Source of the DNA: UBA7803 sp963822255
GTDB lineage: Bacteria > Pseudomonadota > Gammaproteobacteria > Pseudomonadales > Azotimanducaceae
NCBI GenBank assembly: GCA_963822255.1
Contig: CAWGGV010000008.1
Location: 372,001 to 436,000, forward strand
Direction of reading: 5' to 3'
DNA length: 64,000 nucleotides
In this document: piece after piece, positions 44,720 through 57,297 of the stretch
Layout: each line of letters opens with the position of its first letter
How positions within the stretch are numbered: position 1 is the first letter of the stretch
Made by a program: the position numbers and the translations under genes
Notes under the pieces: model-generated
What the model was told of the DNA's origin: nothing
Database searches by the model: none
The model's input: the letters and a program-made list of their open reading frames with translations, nothing else

Positions 44720-46692
44720 ATGCCCGACCACCACGAGCCCATCGCCGACGCCATGCCCCCTGGCGGCTGGCCGAGCATAATCGACGCCGCAAAGGTCGCG
44801 GCCGGCGTGACTGCGCTGTCCGAGCCCCAGGTCTACGGCGGCCAGATCTATTGGCTGGAGAGCCGTCCGGCGGAAGCTGGCCGGACGACGCTGCTGTGCC
44901 GCGACGGTGCCGACACCCGCGAGGTCACACCGGCACCGACTGGACGTGCGCAGCCGCGTTCACGAGTATGGCGGCGGCGCCTACCTGCCCACCGAGCTCG
45001 GCGTGTTCTTCGTCAGCGGCGACGACCAGAACGTCCATCTCGCCGTGACCGACGGCGCCGGCGGGTACCGCATCTCCGCGCTGACCGAGCGGCGGGCCCG
45101 AGCGTCCGCTACGGCGATCTGTGCCTGGACCGGGCGCGCCGGCGGCTGATCATGGTGTGCGAACGCCACGGCGGATGGCGAGCTGCGCAACGCCCTGGAG
45201 GTGCTGGATCTCGACCACTCGAGGCGGGCAACCCGGCCGCTGCGCCAGGGCCGCGACTTCTATGCCGCTCCCCGCCTGTCTGCCGGACGGCGCCCGGCTG
45301 GCGTATCTCACCTGGGACCACCCGAACATGCCGTGGGACGGCACCGAGCTCCGGGTGCTGGAGCTCGACGACGCCGGCGAGCCGGGCAGCGGAGACCCTG
45401 GTGGCCGGGCGGCGCCGCCGAGTCGGTGCAGCAGCCGGCATGGACTGCCGCCGGCGCTCTGCTGTTCGTCAGCGACGCCAGCGGCTTCTGGAATCTCTAT
45501 CGCTTCGACCAGCAGCGGCACCCGGTGCCTGATCGAGGACGCCGCCGAGTACGCCGAGCCGCCCTGGCTGCTGGCGGCGCATCGTCGTTCACGGCGGTGA
45601 ACGAGCGCTACCTGGCAGCCGTGCGCCGGGAGGAGCAGCACTCGGAGCTGGTGCTCGTCGACGCCGACCAGGGCTTCGCGACGCCGCTGCCGTCCCACTG
45701 GCAGGAATTCCGTGGGCTGACCTGTCAGCAGAGCGCACGGCGGCCGTGGAGCTGGTGTTCATCGGCAGCCGCGACGACGGACCGGCCGGCCCTGGTGCGT
45801 ATGCCGCTGGACCAGTCGGAGAGCCGAGACCGTCGCCCGCGCCGCGATGCCCGACCCCCGCGACCTGGATCGCCCGTCCCGAGCCGCGTGCGCTTTCCCA
45901 CCCGGGATGGCGCCTGGGCCTACGCCTGGTACTACCCGCCCACCAATCCCCGAGGCGCGGCCGCCGGCGGGCAGCCGACCGCCGCTGCTGGTGATCACCC
46001 ACGGCGGGCCCACCGGACGCACCAGCACCGTCGCTGAATCTCAAGGTGCAGTACTTCACCAGCCGGGGATTCGCCGTGGTCGACGTCGACTACCGGGGCA
46101 GCTCCGGCTATGGACGCGCCTATCCGGCGGGCCCTGGAGGGCCGCTGGGGCATCCTCGAGGTAGCCGACTGCGAGGACGTGGTGAGCCACCTGGTGGCCA
46201 GGGGCCTCGCCGATCCCCGGCGGGTCGCCATCCGCGGCGGCAGCGCCGGCGGCTTCACCACCCTGTCGGCGCTGACCCGCAGCCGGCACATTCTCCGCCG
46301 GCGCCAGCTACTACGGGATCGGCGATCTCATCGCGCTCGCCCGCGAAACCCACAAGTTCGAATCGCGCTACCTGCACACCCTGGTGGGGGAGCGGCGGCC
46401 TCGAGGAGCGCTCCGCCATTCGCCACGTGGACGACGCTCCGCTGTCCGGTGATCTTCTTTCAGGGCGGCGAGGACCGGGTGGTGCCGCCGGGACAGGCCC
46501 GGGCCATGGTGGAGGCCCTGGACCGGCAGAAGCTGCCGGTGGCGTACCTGGAGTTTCCCGAGGAAAGCCACGGGTTCCTGCGCGCCGCCAACATTCAGCG
46601 TGCGCTGGCCGCGGAATATGCCTTTTATTGCCGGGTGTTCGGCATCGCCGCCGCCGAGCACCCTGGCATCCCTGGAGATCCGCAACCTGTGA
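44720..46692 (+). CDS. S9 family prolyl oligopeptidase-like peptidase (frameshifted)
   Basis: About 655 codons. The N-terminal beta-propeller region (ALSEPQVYGGQIYWLESRP) and the C-terminal alpha/beta-hydrolase region are present. The nucleophile lies in IRGGSAGGFTTLSALTRS, with DVDYRGSSGYGRAYR, VIFFQGGEDRVVPPGQA (Asp) and FPEESHGFLRAAN (His) completing the triad. At least ten shifts. Stop TGA at 46690-46692 overlaps ddl's GTG (GTGA). Acts on oligopeptides; substrate unknown. Confidence 0.88.
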
Positions 46693-47705
46693 GCGATCGA
46701 TGACCTGAACGTCGCCGTGCTCATGGGTGGCCCGTCCGCCGAAGCCGAGGTGTCCCGGGTGTCCGCGCGGGAAGTGGCGGCGGCGCTGGTCGCAGCGCCG
46801 GCCACCGGGCCACCCGCATGGAGCTCGACCGCAACTGCGCCGCCGAAGTTGCTCGCGCTGCAGCCGGACGTGGTGTTTCCGGCGCTGCACGGGCCGCCCG
46901 GCGAGGACGGCACGGTGCAGGGTTTCATCGAGCTTCTCGGGGTCTGCCCTGCGTCGGCAGCGGCGTTCACGGCAGCGCGGTCGCCATGGACAAGAGCCTG
47001 GCCAAGGCGGCGTTCCGGCGGGCAGGGCTTCCCGTGGCGGAGGAGATCATCGTCGAAGCCGACGCCGATCTGGACGCGGCGGCGGAACGCATCCTGGACG
47101 ACCATGGGCGACCGGCGTGGTCATCAAGCCACTGCGCCAGGGCTCCGCCCTCGGCACCACACGCATGCCCAACGGCGGCGATGCCGCGCAGGTCGCCGAC
47201 GGTCTGGCGGAGGCGCTGCGCTATCGGCCACGGCGCACTGGTGGAGCCGTTCGTCACCGGCCGCGAGATCACGGTGGGGGTGCTCGACCTGCACGGTCGG
47301 CCGGCGCGTGGCGACGCCGGTGATCGAGGTCCGCACCGCCACCGACGAATGGTACGACTACGCCAACCGCTACACGCCCGGCAAGAGCCAGCACGTGATT
47401 CCCGCCCCCTGCCGGAGCCGGTGCGCGCGGAGCTCGAGCGCATCACTCTGGCCGCCCACCGGGTGCTGGGGCTCAGGGATCTCTCCCGCGCCGACTTTCT
47501 GGTGACCGACACCGACGAGATCGTGCTGCTCGAGGTGAACACCCTTCCCGGCATGACGCCCACCAGCCTGTTCCCCGACGGCGCCGCCGCCCTCGGCTAT
47601 GACTTCCCCGCCCTCACCGATGCGCTGGTGAGGAGCGCCGTCGCACGCGGGGTCAGAGCCGGACTGACCGGCGGTTCGCGGACGGGACGGAGTCACAGGT
47701 CGTAG
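46689..47705 (+). CDS. ddl: D-alanine--D-alanine ligase (frameshifted)
   Basis: About 335 codons of an ATP-grasp ligase that joins two D-alanines for peptidoglycan. VAVLMGGPSAEAEVSRVSAR, FPALHGPPGEDGTVQGF, SGVHGSAVAMDK, VIKPLRQGSALGTT, EPFVTGREITVGVLD and LEVNTLPGMTPTSLFPD all match DdlB. The start is best read as GTG 46689, where removing one inserted base near 46699 gives MSDDDLNVAVLMGG; this also gives the 4-bp overlap with the peptidase. Other breaks near 46795, 46860, 46950, 47115, 47228, 47310. Essential gene. Confidence 0.9.
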
Positions 47706-48972
47706 CCGCGCTCGTTGTGGGACACCAGATCCAGGCCCTCCATTTCCTGCTCGGGGCTGACCCGATTGCCCACCAGCGCGTCGGTCACCACAGAATCGCC
47801 GCGGTAACGAGCGCCGTGTAGCCGAGAATACTCACCACCCCGAGCGCCTGCACGCCCAGCTGACCGGCAATGTCGATGGACTTCTGGACCGCTGAAGATG
47901 CCGAGGGCGTTGCTGGCGAAGACGCCGGTCAGCAGCGTGCCGAGAATGCCGCCGACGCCGTGCACCGGGAAGACGTCGAGCGAGTCGTCGATGTGCAGCG
48001 TCCGCTTCAGGTAGTTGGTCGCAACGAAGCAGAGCGATGCCGGCGGCAATGCCGATCACCAGCGCGCCCGCCGGTCCGACGAAACCCGACGCCGGTGTGA
48101 TGGTGCCGAGGCCGGCTACCATGCCGGTGACCGCACCGAGCACGCTCGGCTTGCCGAATCGCACCCACTCCGCGGTGAGCCAGGTGAGCGCGCCCGCGGA
48201 CGCGGCGATGTGGGTGACGAACATGGCCATGGCCGCATTGCCGTCGGCCGCCAGCGCGCTGCCGCCGTTGAAGCCGAACCAGCCGACCCACAACATGCCG
48301 GCGCCCGTCACCGTGATGGTCATGTTGTGCGGCATCATGGCGGTCTCCGGAAAGCCCTTGCGGCGGCCGATCAGCAGCGCCGCCACCAGCGCGCCGGTGC
48401 CCGCGGTGATGTGCACCACCGTGCCGCCGGCGAAGTCCATGAGCCCGAGCGCGCCCAGCCAGCCACCGCCCCAGACCCAGTGACACACCGGCACATACAC
48501 CGCCAGCAGCCACAGCACGCTGAACGACAGCATGGCGGGAAATCGCATGCGCTCCGCGAAGCCGCCCACCACCAGCGCTGGGGTGATCACGGCAAACGTG
48601 AGCTGGAACATGGCGAAGGCCACCTCCGGAATGCTGCCGCTCATGGCCTGCTCGCCGACGCCGGCGAACAGCACGTGATCCAGCCCGCCGATGAAGCCGT
48701 TGCCGGGGCTGAACGCCAGGGTGTAACCCACCACCAGCCAGAGCACCGACACCAGCGCAGGCGATGACGAAGCACTGCATCAGCACGCTCAGCACGTTCT
48801 TGCTGCGCACCAGGCCGCCGTAGAACAGCGACAGCCCAGGCAGGGTCATGAACAGCACCAGCGCCGTGGACGCGAGAACCCACGCCGTGTCCCCCGGGGA
48901 CGGTGCTGGGCCTCTGCCGCCACGGCCGGCACCGCAGCCAGCACACCGGCCACCGTCAACAGCGTTCGTCAT
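47693..48972 (-). CDS. amt: Ammonium transporter (Amt family, frameshifted)
   Basis: About 425 codons. Signal-type N-terminus (in the shifted frame LLTVAGVLAAVPAVAAEA), then the ammonium-channel core: GGWLGALGLMDFAGGTVVHITAG, GFPETAMMPHNMTITVTGAGMLW and VGWFGFNGGSALAADGNAA, with a conserved VFPVHGVGGILGTLLTGVFA towards the C-terminus. The twin-histidine motif region is within the second of these and VFPVHG. Breaks near 48950, 48770, 48020, 47890 and 47790. Transports NH4+/NH3 across the inner membrane; no GlnK in the window. Overlaps ddl by 13 bp, convergent. Confidence 0.93.
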
Positions 48973-49038
48973 CGATGTTCTGTCTCCCCGTGCGATGAAC
49001 CTGGTGTGGTGTCTTCTATTTTGTGATCGACGCCACAC

Positions 49039-50052
49039 ACTAAAGCCCGGCGAGCTCGACGGATCAGGGCCGGGCCGCGGTAGATGAAGCCGGTATAAAT
49101 CTGCACCAGGTCGGCCCCGTGCTTCACCATGGCTGCTCCCCCTCCAGCGTCCATGATACCGCCGACGCCGATGATGGGCACCGCGGCATCGAGGGCGGCG
49201 CGCAGCCGGGCGACGGTGGCGAGCGCGAGAGGATGCAGCGGAGCGCCGGAGAGGCCGCCGGCTTCGTCGGCCCGCGGCAGGCCCTCGAGACCGGGCCGCG
49301 CGATGGTGGTGTTGGTGGCGATGACGCCGTCGATCTCGAACCGGCCCACCGCCGCCGCGACGATGTCCACGTCGGCCGGCGCCAGATCCGGAGCGATCTT
49401 CACCAGCACCGGCACCCGGCGCCCATGGCGGCCGGCGGCGCCGGCTCTGTGCCTCCTTGACCTGTTCCAGCAGAGGCGCGAGCGACGCCTCGGACTGCAG
49501 CGTCCTGCAGCCCCGGCGTGTTGGGCGACGACAGATTGAGCGTCAGATAGTCGGCGAACGGATAGACGCCCTCGATGCACCGGCGGTAGTCGCCGGCGGC
49601 ATCCTCCAAGGGCGTGTCGCGGTTCTTGCCGACGTTGACGCCCAGCACGGTGTCGCCGAGGCGGCCGCGGCGGCGCAGAGACTCGAGCCGCTGCACCATG
49701 GCCGCGAGGCCCTGGTTGTTGAACCCCATGCGATTGATGATGGCCTGGCGTTCGGGAATGCGGAACAGCCGCGGCCGCGGGTTGCCGGGCTGGGGCCGCG
49801 GCGTCACCGTGCCCACTTCGACGAAGCCGAAGCCGAGCCGCGCCAGCCCCTCCACCGCCCGCGCGTCCTTGTCGAGCCCGCGGCGAGCCCGACCGGATTG
49901 CGGAACGTGAGCCCCATGAGCTGGCGCGACGTGCCGGCCAGCGGACGGATGGCGCCGGGCGCACGGCCGTAGGCGGCGAGCGCCGCCAGCGCCACTTCGT
50001 GGCTGGTCTCGGGCTCCAGGGCGAACATCAGGGCGCGGGCGAGGGCGTACAT
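49039..50052 (-). CDS. pyrD: Dihydroorotate dehydrogenase (quinone, class 2; frameshifted)
   Basis: About 338 codons. N-terminal helix MYALARALMFALEPETSHEV, then AGLDKDARAVEGLARLGFG, NRMGFNNQGLAAM, LNLSSPNTPGLQ, VKIAPDLAPAD, ATNTTIARPGLEG, GVGGIMDAGGG and LVQIYTGFIYRGPALI. These are the class 2 quinone-linked FMN enzyme that oxidises dihydroorotate in pyrimidine synthesis. Breaks near 49890, 49505, 49440. The end at 49039 assumes one extra base so that it reads ELAGL-stop; an in-frame read would run to 48969. Essential. Confidence 0.9.
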
Positions 50053-50334
50053 TCGCGCCGATTCTACGCGATCCCGCCCGGACCAGGCGCCAGAACACGC
50101 CCGGATCGGCCCGGACAGGAAACTCCAGCGGCCGCGCGCGGTTCTAAGGGACACCGGCTCGAGCCGAACGAATCCAGATGCGGCTCTGCCCCCGCGCGGC
50201 CGGTTTCCGTATGGTTCGCTATGTTGGGCTATGTTCAGCGTGCTGCGCCGCCCACTTTGGCGCTTGTAGAGCCCTGCACAGGTGCCAAAACCGGCGGCAC
50301 AGTACAATGTCGGCCTTTTCCCACCGGGAGCGCC

Positions 50335-51308
<974 letters not shown>

Positions 51309-51318
51309 GGCGCGACGG

Positions 51319-52227
51319 GTGGCCGACCAGATCATCCGCGGCGCCTACGTCGATCTGCACGATCTGCTGGCGCTGCGATTCCGCCCCCTCGGCGAGCCGC
51401 GGATGGCGCCCGCGGTGGTCAGCGCCCGCGGCGGCACCCGCCTGTCCAAAGAGCGCGGCCGCGGCATCGACTTTTCGGAGGTGCGCGTCTATCAGCCCGG
51501 CGACGATGTGCGCACCATCGACTGGCGGGTGACCGCGCGCAAGAACGCAGTCCACACCAAGGTGTTCCGCGAGGAGCGGGAACGGCTCACCCTGGTGGTG
51601 GTGGACCAGACTCAGTCCATGTTCTTCGGCAGCCGCGAGCGGCTGAAGTCGGTGGCGGCCGCCGAGTTCGCGGCTCTGGTTGCCTGGCGGGCGATTCTCC
51701 ACAACGACCGGGTGGGCGGGGTCATCATCGGCAACGACGAGCTGGTCATTCACAAGCCGTACCGAAACGTCAAACCGCTGGCGCGCTTTTTCGGCGATCT
51801 GTCCCGGCTGAACCGCGCGCTGGTCCCCGGCGCCGCGGTGCCCGGACGCCAGCACATGGTCGAGGCCCTGATGCGGGTGCGGCGGCTGGCGCGCAGCCAC
51901 TACCGCATCTATTTCGTCAGCGACTTCGAACCGGTGGGCGATCACTGGCGTGACACCTTCCGCGCCCTCGCCCGCCACAACGAGGTGGTGGCGATCCGGG
52001 TCTACGATCCGCTGGAACGGGAGTTGCCACCCGCCGACCGCTACACGGTCACCGACGGCCGGCAACGCTGGCAGTTCGACGCCGGCGACCGGCGCCTCCG
52101 GGAGCGCTACCGGCGCCGCTTCGATGCCGCCGGGACGGATTTCGAGGCGCTGTGCCGGAACACCCGGGTGGCTGCGGCGTCTCTATCCACGACCGAGGGC
52201 GTGCAGCAGGCCGTGGGCTGGTTGTAG
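51319..52227 (+). CDS. DUF58 domain-containing protein
   Basis: An intact 302-residue protein with DUF58 signature VYQPGDDVRTIDWRVTARKN and a VWA-like beta-sheet, VVVDQTQSMFFGSRERLKSV (MIDAS-like). It starts with GTG at 51319, 10 bp after the MoxR stop. In Bat operons it follows moxR and probably interacts with it. Soluble; function in aerotolerance or envelope stress is inferred. The intactness is notable amid broken neighbours. Confidence 0.9.
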   Translation: MADQIIRGAYVDLHDLLALRFRPLGEPRMAPAVVSARGGTRLSKERGRGIDFSEVRVYQPGDDVRTIDWRVTARKNAVHTKVFREERERLTLVVVDQTQSMFFGSRERLKSVAAAEFAALVAWRAILHNDRVGGVIIGNDELVIHKPYRNVKPLARFFGDLSRLNRALVPGAAVPGRQHMVEALMRVRRLARSHYRIYFVSDFEPVGDHWRDTFRALARHNEVVAIRVYDPLERELPPADRYTVTDGRQRWQFDAGDRRLRERYRRRFDAAGTDFEALCRNTRVAAASLSTTEGVQQAVGWL

Positions 52228-52241
52228 GCGAACGCATTTTC

Positions 52242-52796
52242 ATGGCAGCCGCAGATCCGCTACAGAAGCTTCGCGACATCCACGTGCCCGCCGCGCCGGG
52301 CTGGTGGCCGCCGGCGCCGGGCTGGTGGCTGCTGGCGCTGCTGGTGCTGGCGGCGGCGGCGTGGCTCATGTGGCGCGTGCACGCGGCCGCCCGCCGGCGC
52401 CGACCTGCGCTCGAAGCGCGGCGGCTGTATTCGATTTCTGTACGCGCGCTATCAGCAGGGAGAGATCGGTGCCCGCGAGTACCTGGACCAAAGCAACGAG
52501 CTGGTGAAACGGGTGCTCATCCACGGAGTCGGCGAGCGGGAAGCCAGGCGCGCCAGCGGTGAGCACTGGCTCGAGCTGCTGGACCGCCATCTGGACGACA
52601 CAGCCTTCACCCGGGGTCCGGGACGGATGCTCGGCGATGCCCGCTTCCGCCCTGCCCTCGACGGTGACGCGACGGCCGTGCATCCGCTCGTCGCAGCGTC
52701 TGCTGGGCCGGCTTACGCCCCGCTGGAGCCTGAGTGTCTCCCGCCCACCGTCACGGCGGGGGCCCGCACGATCACGGCGGGGGGGCGTTCCGATGA
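52242..52796 (+). CDS. DUF4381 domain-containing membrane protein (frameshifted)
   Basis: About 185 codons. KLRDIHVPAAPGWWPPAPGWW begins it, then a single transmembrane helix (WLLALLVLAAAAWLMWRVHA) and a cytoplasmic part with ARYQQGEIGAREYLDQSNEL and VLIHGVGEREARRASGEHWLE. This DUF4381 layout is standard in MoxR/Bat clusters. Breaks near 52435 and 52690. Stop overlaps the BatA-like ATG (ATGA). Confidence 0.82.
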
Positions 52797-53800
52797 TCGA
52801 GCTGCTGTGGCCCTACGTGCTGTTGCTGGCGCCCCTGCCGCTAGCTGGTTCGCGTCCTGCTGCCTTCGAGCGCGCGGCGCCAGTCGGCGCTGACGGTGCC
52901 GGACGTGACGCACTTCAAGCCCGACTACGACGGCGGCGTGCGGTCGCGGTGCTGGCCGCTGGCCATGGCGGCTGATCGTGCTGTGGCTGATCTGGCTCGG
53001 CTCTGGTGGGCGCGGCGTCGCGGCCCCAGTGGACGGGCTCACCGGTGGCGCTGCCCACCAGCGGGCGGGACTTGATGCTGGCGGTGGACATCTCCGGCAG
53101 CATGGGTACCGAGGACATGGAAATCGGCAACCGGGTGGTCAACCGGCTGGCGGTGGTCAAGCAGGTGGTGAGCGATTTCATCGGCCGCCGCCAGGGCGAC
53201 CGGGTGGGGTCTGATCCTGTTCGGCACCAATGCCTATCTGCAGGCGCCGCTGACCTTCGACCTGGCCAGCGTCGAGCGTCTGCTCACCGAGGCGCCGGTG
53301 GGCATCGCCGGCGGCAAGACGGCCATCGGCGACGCCATCGGCCTTGCGGTGAAACGGCTGCAGGCGCCGCCCCACCGGCGATCGGGTGCTCGATGCTGCT
53401 GACGGACGGCGCCAACAACGTCGGTGAGCTGGCCCCCGCCAAGGCCGCCGAGCTCGCCAAGGTCGAGGGCATCCGCATCTACACCATCGGCGTGGGCGCC
53501 GAGTCCATGCGCATGCCGAGCATCTTCGGCGTGTTCTCCTCGGGCATCATCAATCCGTCGGCGGAACTCGACGAGAAGACGTTGAAAAAGGTGGCAAAGC
53601 TCACCGACGGGCGCTACTTCCGTGCCCAGAACACCGAGCAGCTCGCCGAGATCTACGACCTCATCGACGCCATGGAGCCCATCGAGCAGGAGGCCGAGAC
53701 CTACCGCCCAGTCGCCGCCCTCTATTACTGGCCTCTCGGCGCAGCCCTGGTGCTGGCTCTCGGGCTGCTCGCCACGGACCTCGGGTGGCGCCATGCCTGA
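52793..53800 (+). CDS. VWA domain membrane protein, BatA-like (frameshifted)
   Basis: About 335 codons. Transmembrane start IELLWPYVLLLAPLPLLV, VWA domain with MIDAS LMLAVDISGSMGTEDM and VLMLLTDGANNVGE, and C-terminal helix ALYYWPLGAALVLALGLLA. Breaks near 52845, 52960, 53210 and 53380. VWA BatA-type proteins bind divalent cations and assemble with MoxR/DUF58. Overlaps the next gene by 8 bp. Confidence 0.88.
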
Positions 53801-55558
53801 AGCGCTGGCGCTGTTCCACTTCATCCGCCCCTGGTGGCTGCTGGCGATCGATTCCCGCGCTCGCGCTCGTCTGGCTGTGGGCGCGACGCCGCGCTGCGGA
53901 CAGCCACTGGGAATCGAGCGTCGCGCCGGAGCTGCTGGCCGTGCTGCTCGAGGGCGGCGGCGACCGGCGCTCCCGCTACCTGCCCTGGCTGCTGGCGCTG
54001 GCTCTCGCGCTGGCCGCCGTGGGACTGGCGGGGCCCACCTGGCAACGGCTGCCGCAGCCGGTGGAGCGCAAGACGGATGCGCTGGTCATCGTCTTCGACC
54101 TGTCCCTGTCCATGTTCGCCGAGGACGTGGCGCCGTCGCGGCTGGTGCGGGCGCGCCAGAAGATCGCCGACGTGCTGCGGCGGCGCAAGGAAGGTTTCAC
54201 TGCCCTGGTGGTGTATGCCGGCGACGCCCATGCGGTGGTTCCGCTCACCGACGACACCCGCACCATCGAGAATCTTCTGAGCGCCCTGCGGCCCGACATG
54301 ATGCCGGTGCTCGGAAGCGATCTGGGAGGCGGCGCTGGACCAGGCCGAGACCCTGTTCGAGAACGCCGGCATGCGCCATGGGCGGATCCTGGTGGTCACC
54401 GACGGCGTGGACGACATGAGCGACGCCAGCAGCCATCGCGAGCCGCAGGTTTCCCATCTCGTTTCTCGGCATCGGCACCGAGCGCGGCGGCACCATTCCC
54501 CTGGACTTCGTGAACCAGCCCGGGCAGGTGCTGCGCAGTCAGCAGGGAGACCCATCGTCGCCCGTCTGGACCCCGAGCGGCTGAGCGGCTCGCCGACCTC
54601 ACCTACGGCCGATACCACACCCTCACCCTGTGCGACGCCGACATCGACTGACCTGCTGGCGACGCCGTGCCGGGCGAGGCGACACCAGGCTCGGTGGAAC
54701 GCACCTTCGACACCTGGGCCGACATGGGCTTCTGGGCGGCGCTGCTGCTGATTCCCTTCGTCCTCGGCGGGTTCCGCCGCGGCGTGCTGTTGCTGGTGCC
54801 GGTGCTGCTGTTCCCGCGGCCGGCGGACGCCGGGCTGTGGCACGATCTCTGGCAGCGGCACGATCAGCAGGCCTACCAGGCACTGCGGGACGGCGAGCCC
54901 GAAACTGCGGCGGCCCTGTTCGATGACGGCGCCTGGCGGGCGGCCGCCCTGTATCGCAGCAAGCAGTTCCAGGCTGCTGCCGACAGCTATCGGCGTGAGT
55001 CCGGCGGAGCGCCGCGGCGCGACGATGCCAGCTCACCGCGACTTTACAACCTCGGCAACGCGCTGGCCCACCAGCACCGCTACCAGGACGCCATCGACGC
55101 CTACGACAAGGTGCTGGCGAGAAATCCGCACGACGAGGACGCGCGATTCAACAAGCACTGCTCGAAAAGCTGAAGCGCAGCAGTCCGCCGACGACAACAA
55201 GCAGAACGAGCGGCAGCGGGCGGCGGCAGCCCCGACCAGAGCAGCCAGCCCCAGGAACGGCGACAGTCGAAACCAGCAGAGCGGCCAGGATCAGCCGGGC
55301 ACGAGCCGGACAGTCGCAGCGCCAGCCCCGAAGGATCAGCAGACAGAGCAGCAGCGGGCCGAGGCCGAGAAGGACCAGCAGGGCCAGGAAAACGAGCAGA
55401 CCGCGAGCCGCGAAGAGAAGCAGCATGCCCTCGAGCAGTGGCTGCGGCGGGTGCCGGACGATCCGGGAGGCCTGTTGCGGCGCAAGTTCCAGTACGAGAC
55501 CAATCAGCGCCTGCGGCACGGTGACTACGGCAGCCGCCAGACGGAGAAGATCTGGTGA
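53793..55558 (+). CDS. BatB-like VWA protein fused to BatC-like TPR region (frameshifted)
   Basis: About 588 codons joining two Bat parts: a VWA domain (VIVFDLSLSMFAEDVAPSRL, ILVVTDGVDD) between two transmembrane segments, then a TPR region (RLYNLGNALAHQHRYQDAID, KVLARNPHDEDARFNKALLE) and a long low-complexity Gln/Glu tail. BatB and BatC are separate in some bacteria; the fused form is also seen in gammaproteobacteria. Many shifts. Stop overlaps the BatD GTG. Confidence 0.82.
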
Positions 55559-57297
55559 GCGCGGGTAGCACGGCAGCTGGCACGCGGCCGACGGGTCCTG
55601 GCGGTGGTGTCTGCTGACGGCCCTGCTGTGGGTTCCGCTGACGGCCACCGCCGAGCTGCATGCGACGGTGGAGCCGACCATCATCGACGAGCTGGACACG
55701 GCACGGCTGAGCATCCGCGTTACCGGCGGCGGTCAGACCGAGCGCCTGGACCTTTCGCCTCTCGAACAGGACTTCGAAGTCCTCACCACCCGCAGCGCCA
55801 GCCAGTATCGGTCCATCAACGGTCAGGTGGAGTCCTGGGTGGAGTACCAGATCCTGCTGCGTCCGCGCCGCACCGGCAAGCTGACGATTCCATCCATCGA
55901 GGTCGGCGGCGAAGCGACCCGGCCCCTCACGCTCGAGGTGCGCGGCATGGATCCGGCGCTCAAACGCGCCATCGACCGCATGGTGTTCTTCGAGACCGAG
56001 CTCACCGAAAAGCCCGTCTACGTGCAGGCCCAGACGGTGCTGGTCCGGCGCCTGTACTACTCGAGCGGCGCCCAGATCTACAGCGATCTGCCTGGCACCC
56101 CCGAGATCCCGGACGCGGTCGTGCTGCCTCTGGGCGAGCCGGCCTCCAGCACCACGGAGCGGAACGGCCAACGCTACGGAGTCATCGAGCAGCGCTTCGC
56201 CATCTTCCCGGAGAACAGCGGTGAACTCACCATTCCCGCCATCTCCATCACCAGCAGCGTCCGCGTCGAGATCGACGGCCGAACCCGACGCACGGGCGTG
56301 CAGGTCGGGACCCAGCCGATCACCTTGAAGGTGCTGCCGATTCCGCCCGAGTATCCCGAAGGACGCGCCATGGCTGCCGGCAACGGACGTGGCCGTGACC
56401 GATCAGTGGGACCCGGACGACAGCCGAATCGCGGTGGGCGACCCACTGCACCGAACCGTCACCGCCCGGGTCCAAGGCAACGTCAGCTCGGCCATTCCGC
56501 CCCTCATGCCGGGGCTTCCGCAGGACGGGTTCCGCAGCTATCCGGAACCGCCGGACCTCGAGGACGACGCCGGCCACGGCACCGTCCGCGGCACCCGCGA
56601 ACAGGTCTACTCGATCGTTCCCACCGCACCCGGGCACGTCGCTCTGCCTGCCACCCGGCTGGTGTGGTGGGACGTCAATGCCCGCCGCGTGCGCACGGCG
56701 CAAGCCCCGGGACGCAGCTTCGACATCACCGGAACGGCAGCGTCCGCCGGCGCGCAGCAGGCGCCCGAAAAGCCGCCCGCGGCCGCGGCCGTGCCCGCGC
56801 CGCAGACACAGCAGGCGAGCAAAGCCACGCCGGCTGCAGGGGCTAGAAGCCCCGCGGCGGAGCCAGCCCCACCCGCCCCGGCGGGCATTGCCTGGCGCTA
56901 CCTGCTGATCGCATTGGCTGTGGTGGCACTGGGCATCGGGCTCGCGATCGGTTGGCGGCATCGGCCGCGGCATGAGGAACGGCACGACGGCGCACGGCCA
57001 CCATCCCGCGGGGCCGCCTGGCGCGACCTCAAGCGTGCCTGCCGCGGCGGCGATCCCGTACTCGTTCACCGCAGCCTGCTGGGGTATCTGCACGCTCACT
57101 ACGGCGTGCCCCCGGCAGAAGGGGTGCGGCGGTTCCGCAGCGCCGGCCACGGTGCGATCGTCGACGCGGTGAACGCCAGCCTTTATGGAGCCGGCCGCGG
57201 CGAGCGGCTGGATACCGGTGCGGTGCTCGCCGCCGTCGCCGAGCTGCGCCGTCCCGGACCGCGTCGGGAGGCGTCGCTTCCCGCCCTCTACGACTGA
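55555..57297 (+). CDS. BatD (oxygen tolerance) family protein (frameshifted)
   Basis: About 580 codons. Signal peptide, then beta-rich domains with ATVEPTIIDELDTARLSI, LEQDFEVLTTRSASQYRSIN and VEYQILLRPRRTGKLTIPSI, a proline-rich linker near 56760-56880, a transmembrane helix (LLIALAVVALGIGLAIGW) and a cytoplasmic tail. Two main frames meet near 56370, where one extra base lies. BatD is the large exported member of the operon. Ends convergent with pepN, 10-bp overlap. Confidence 0.85.
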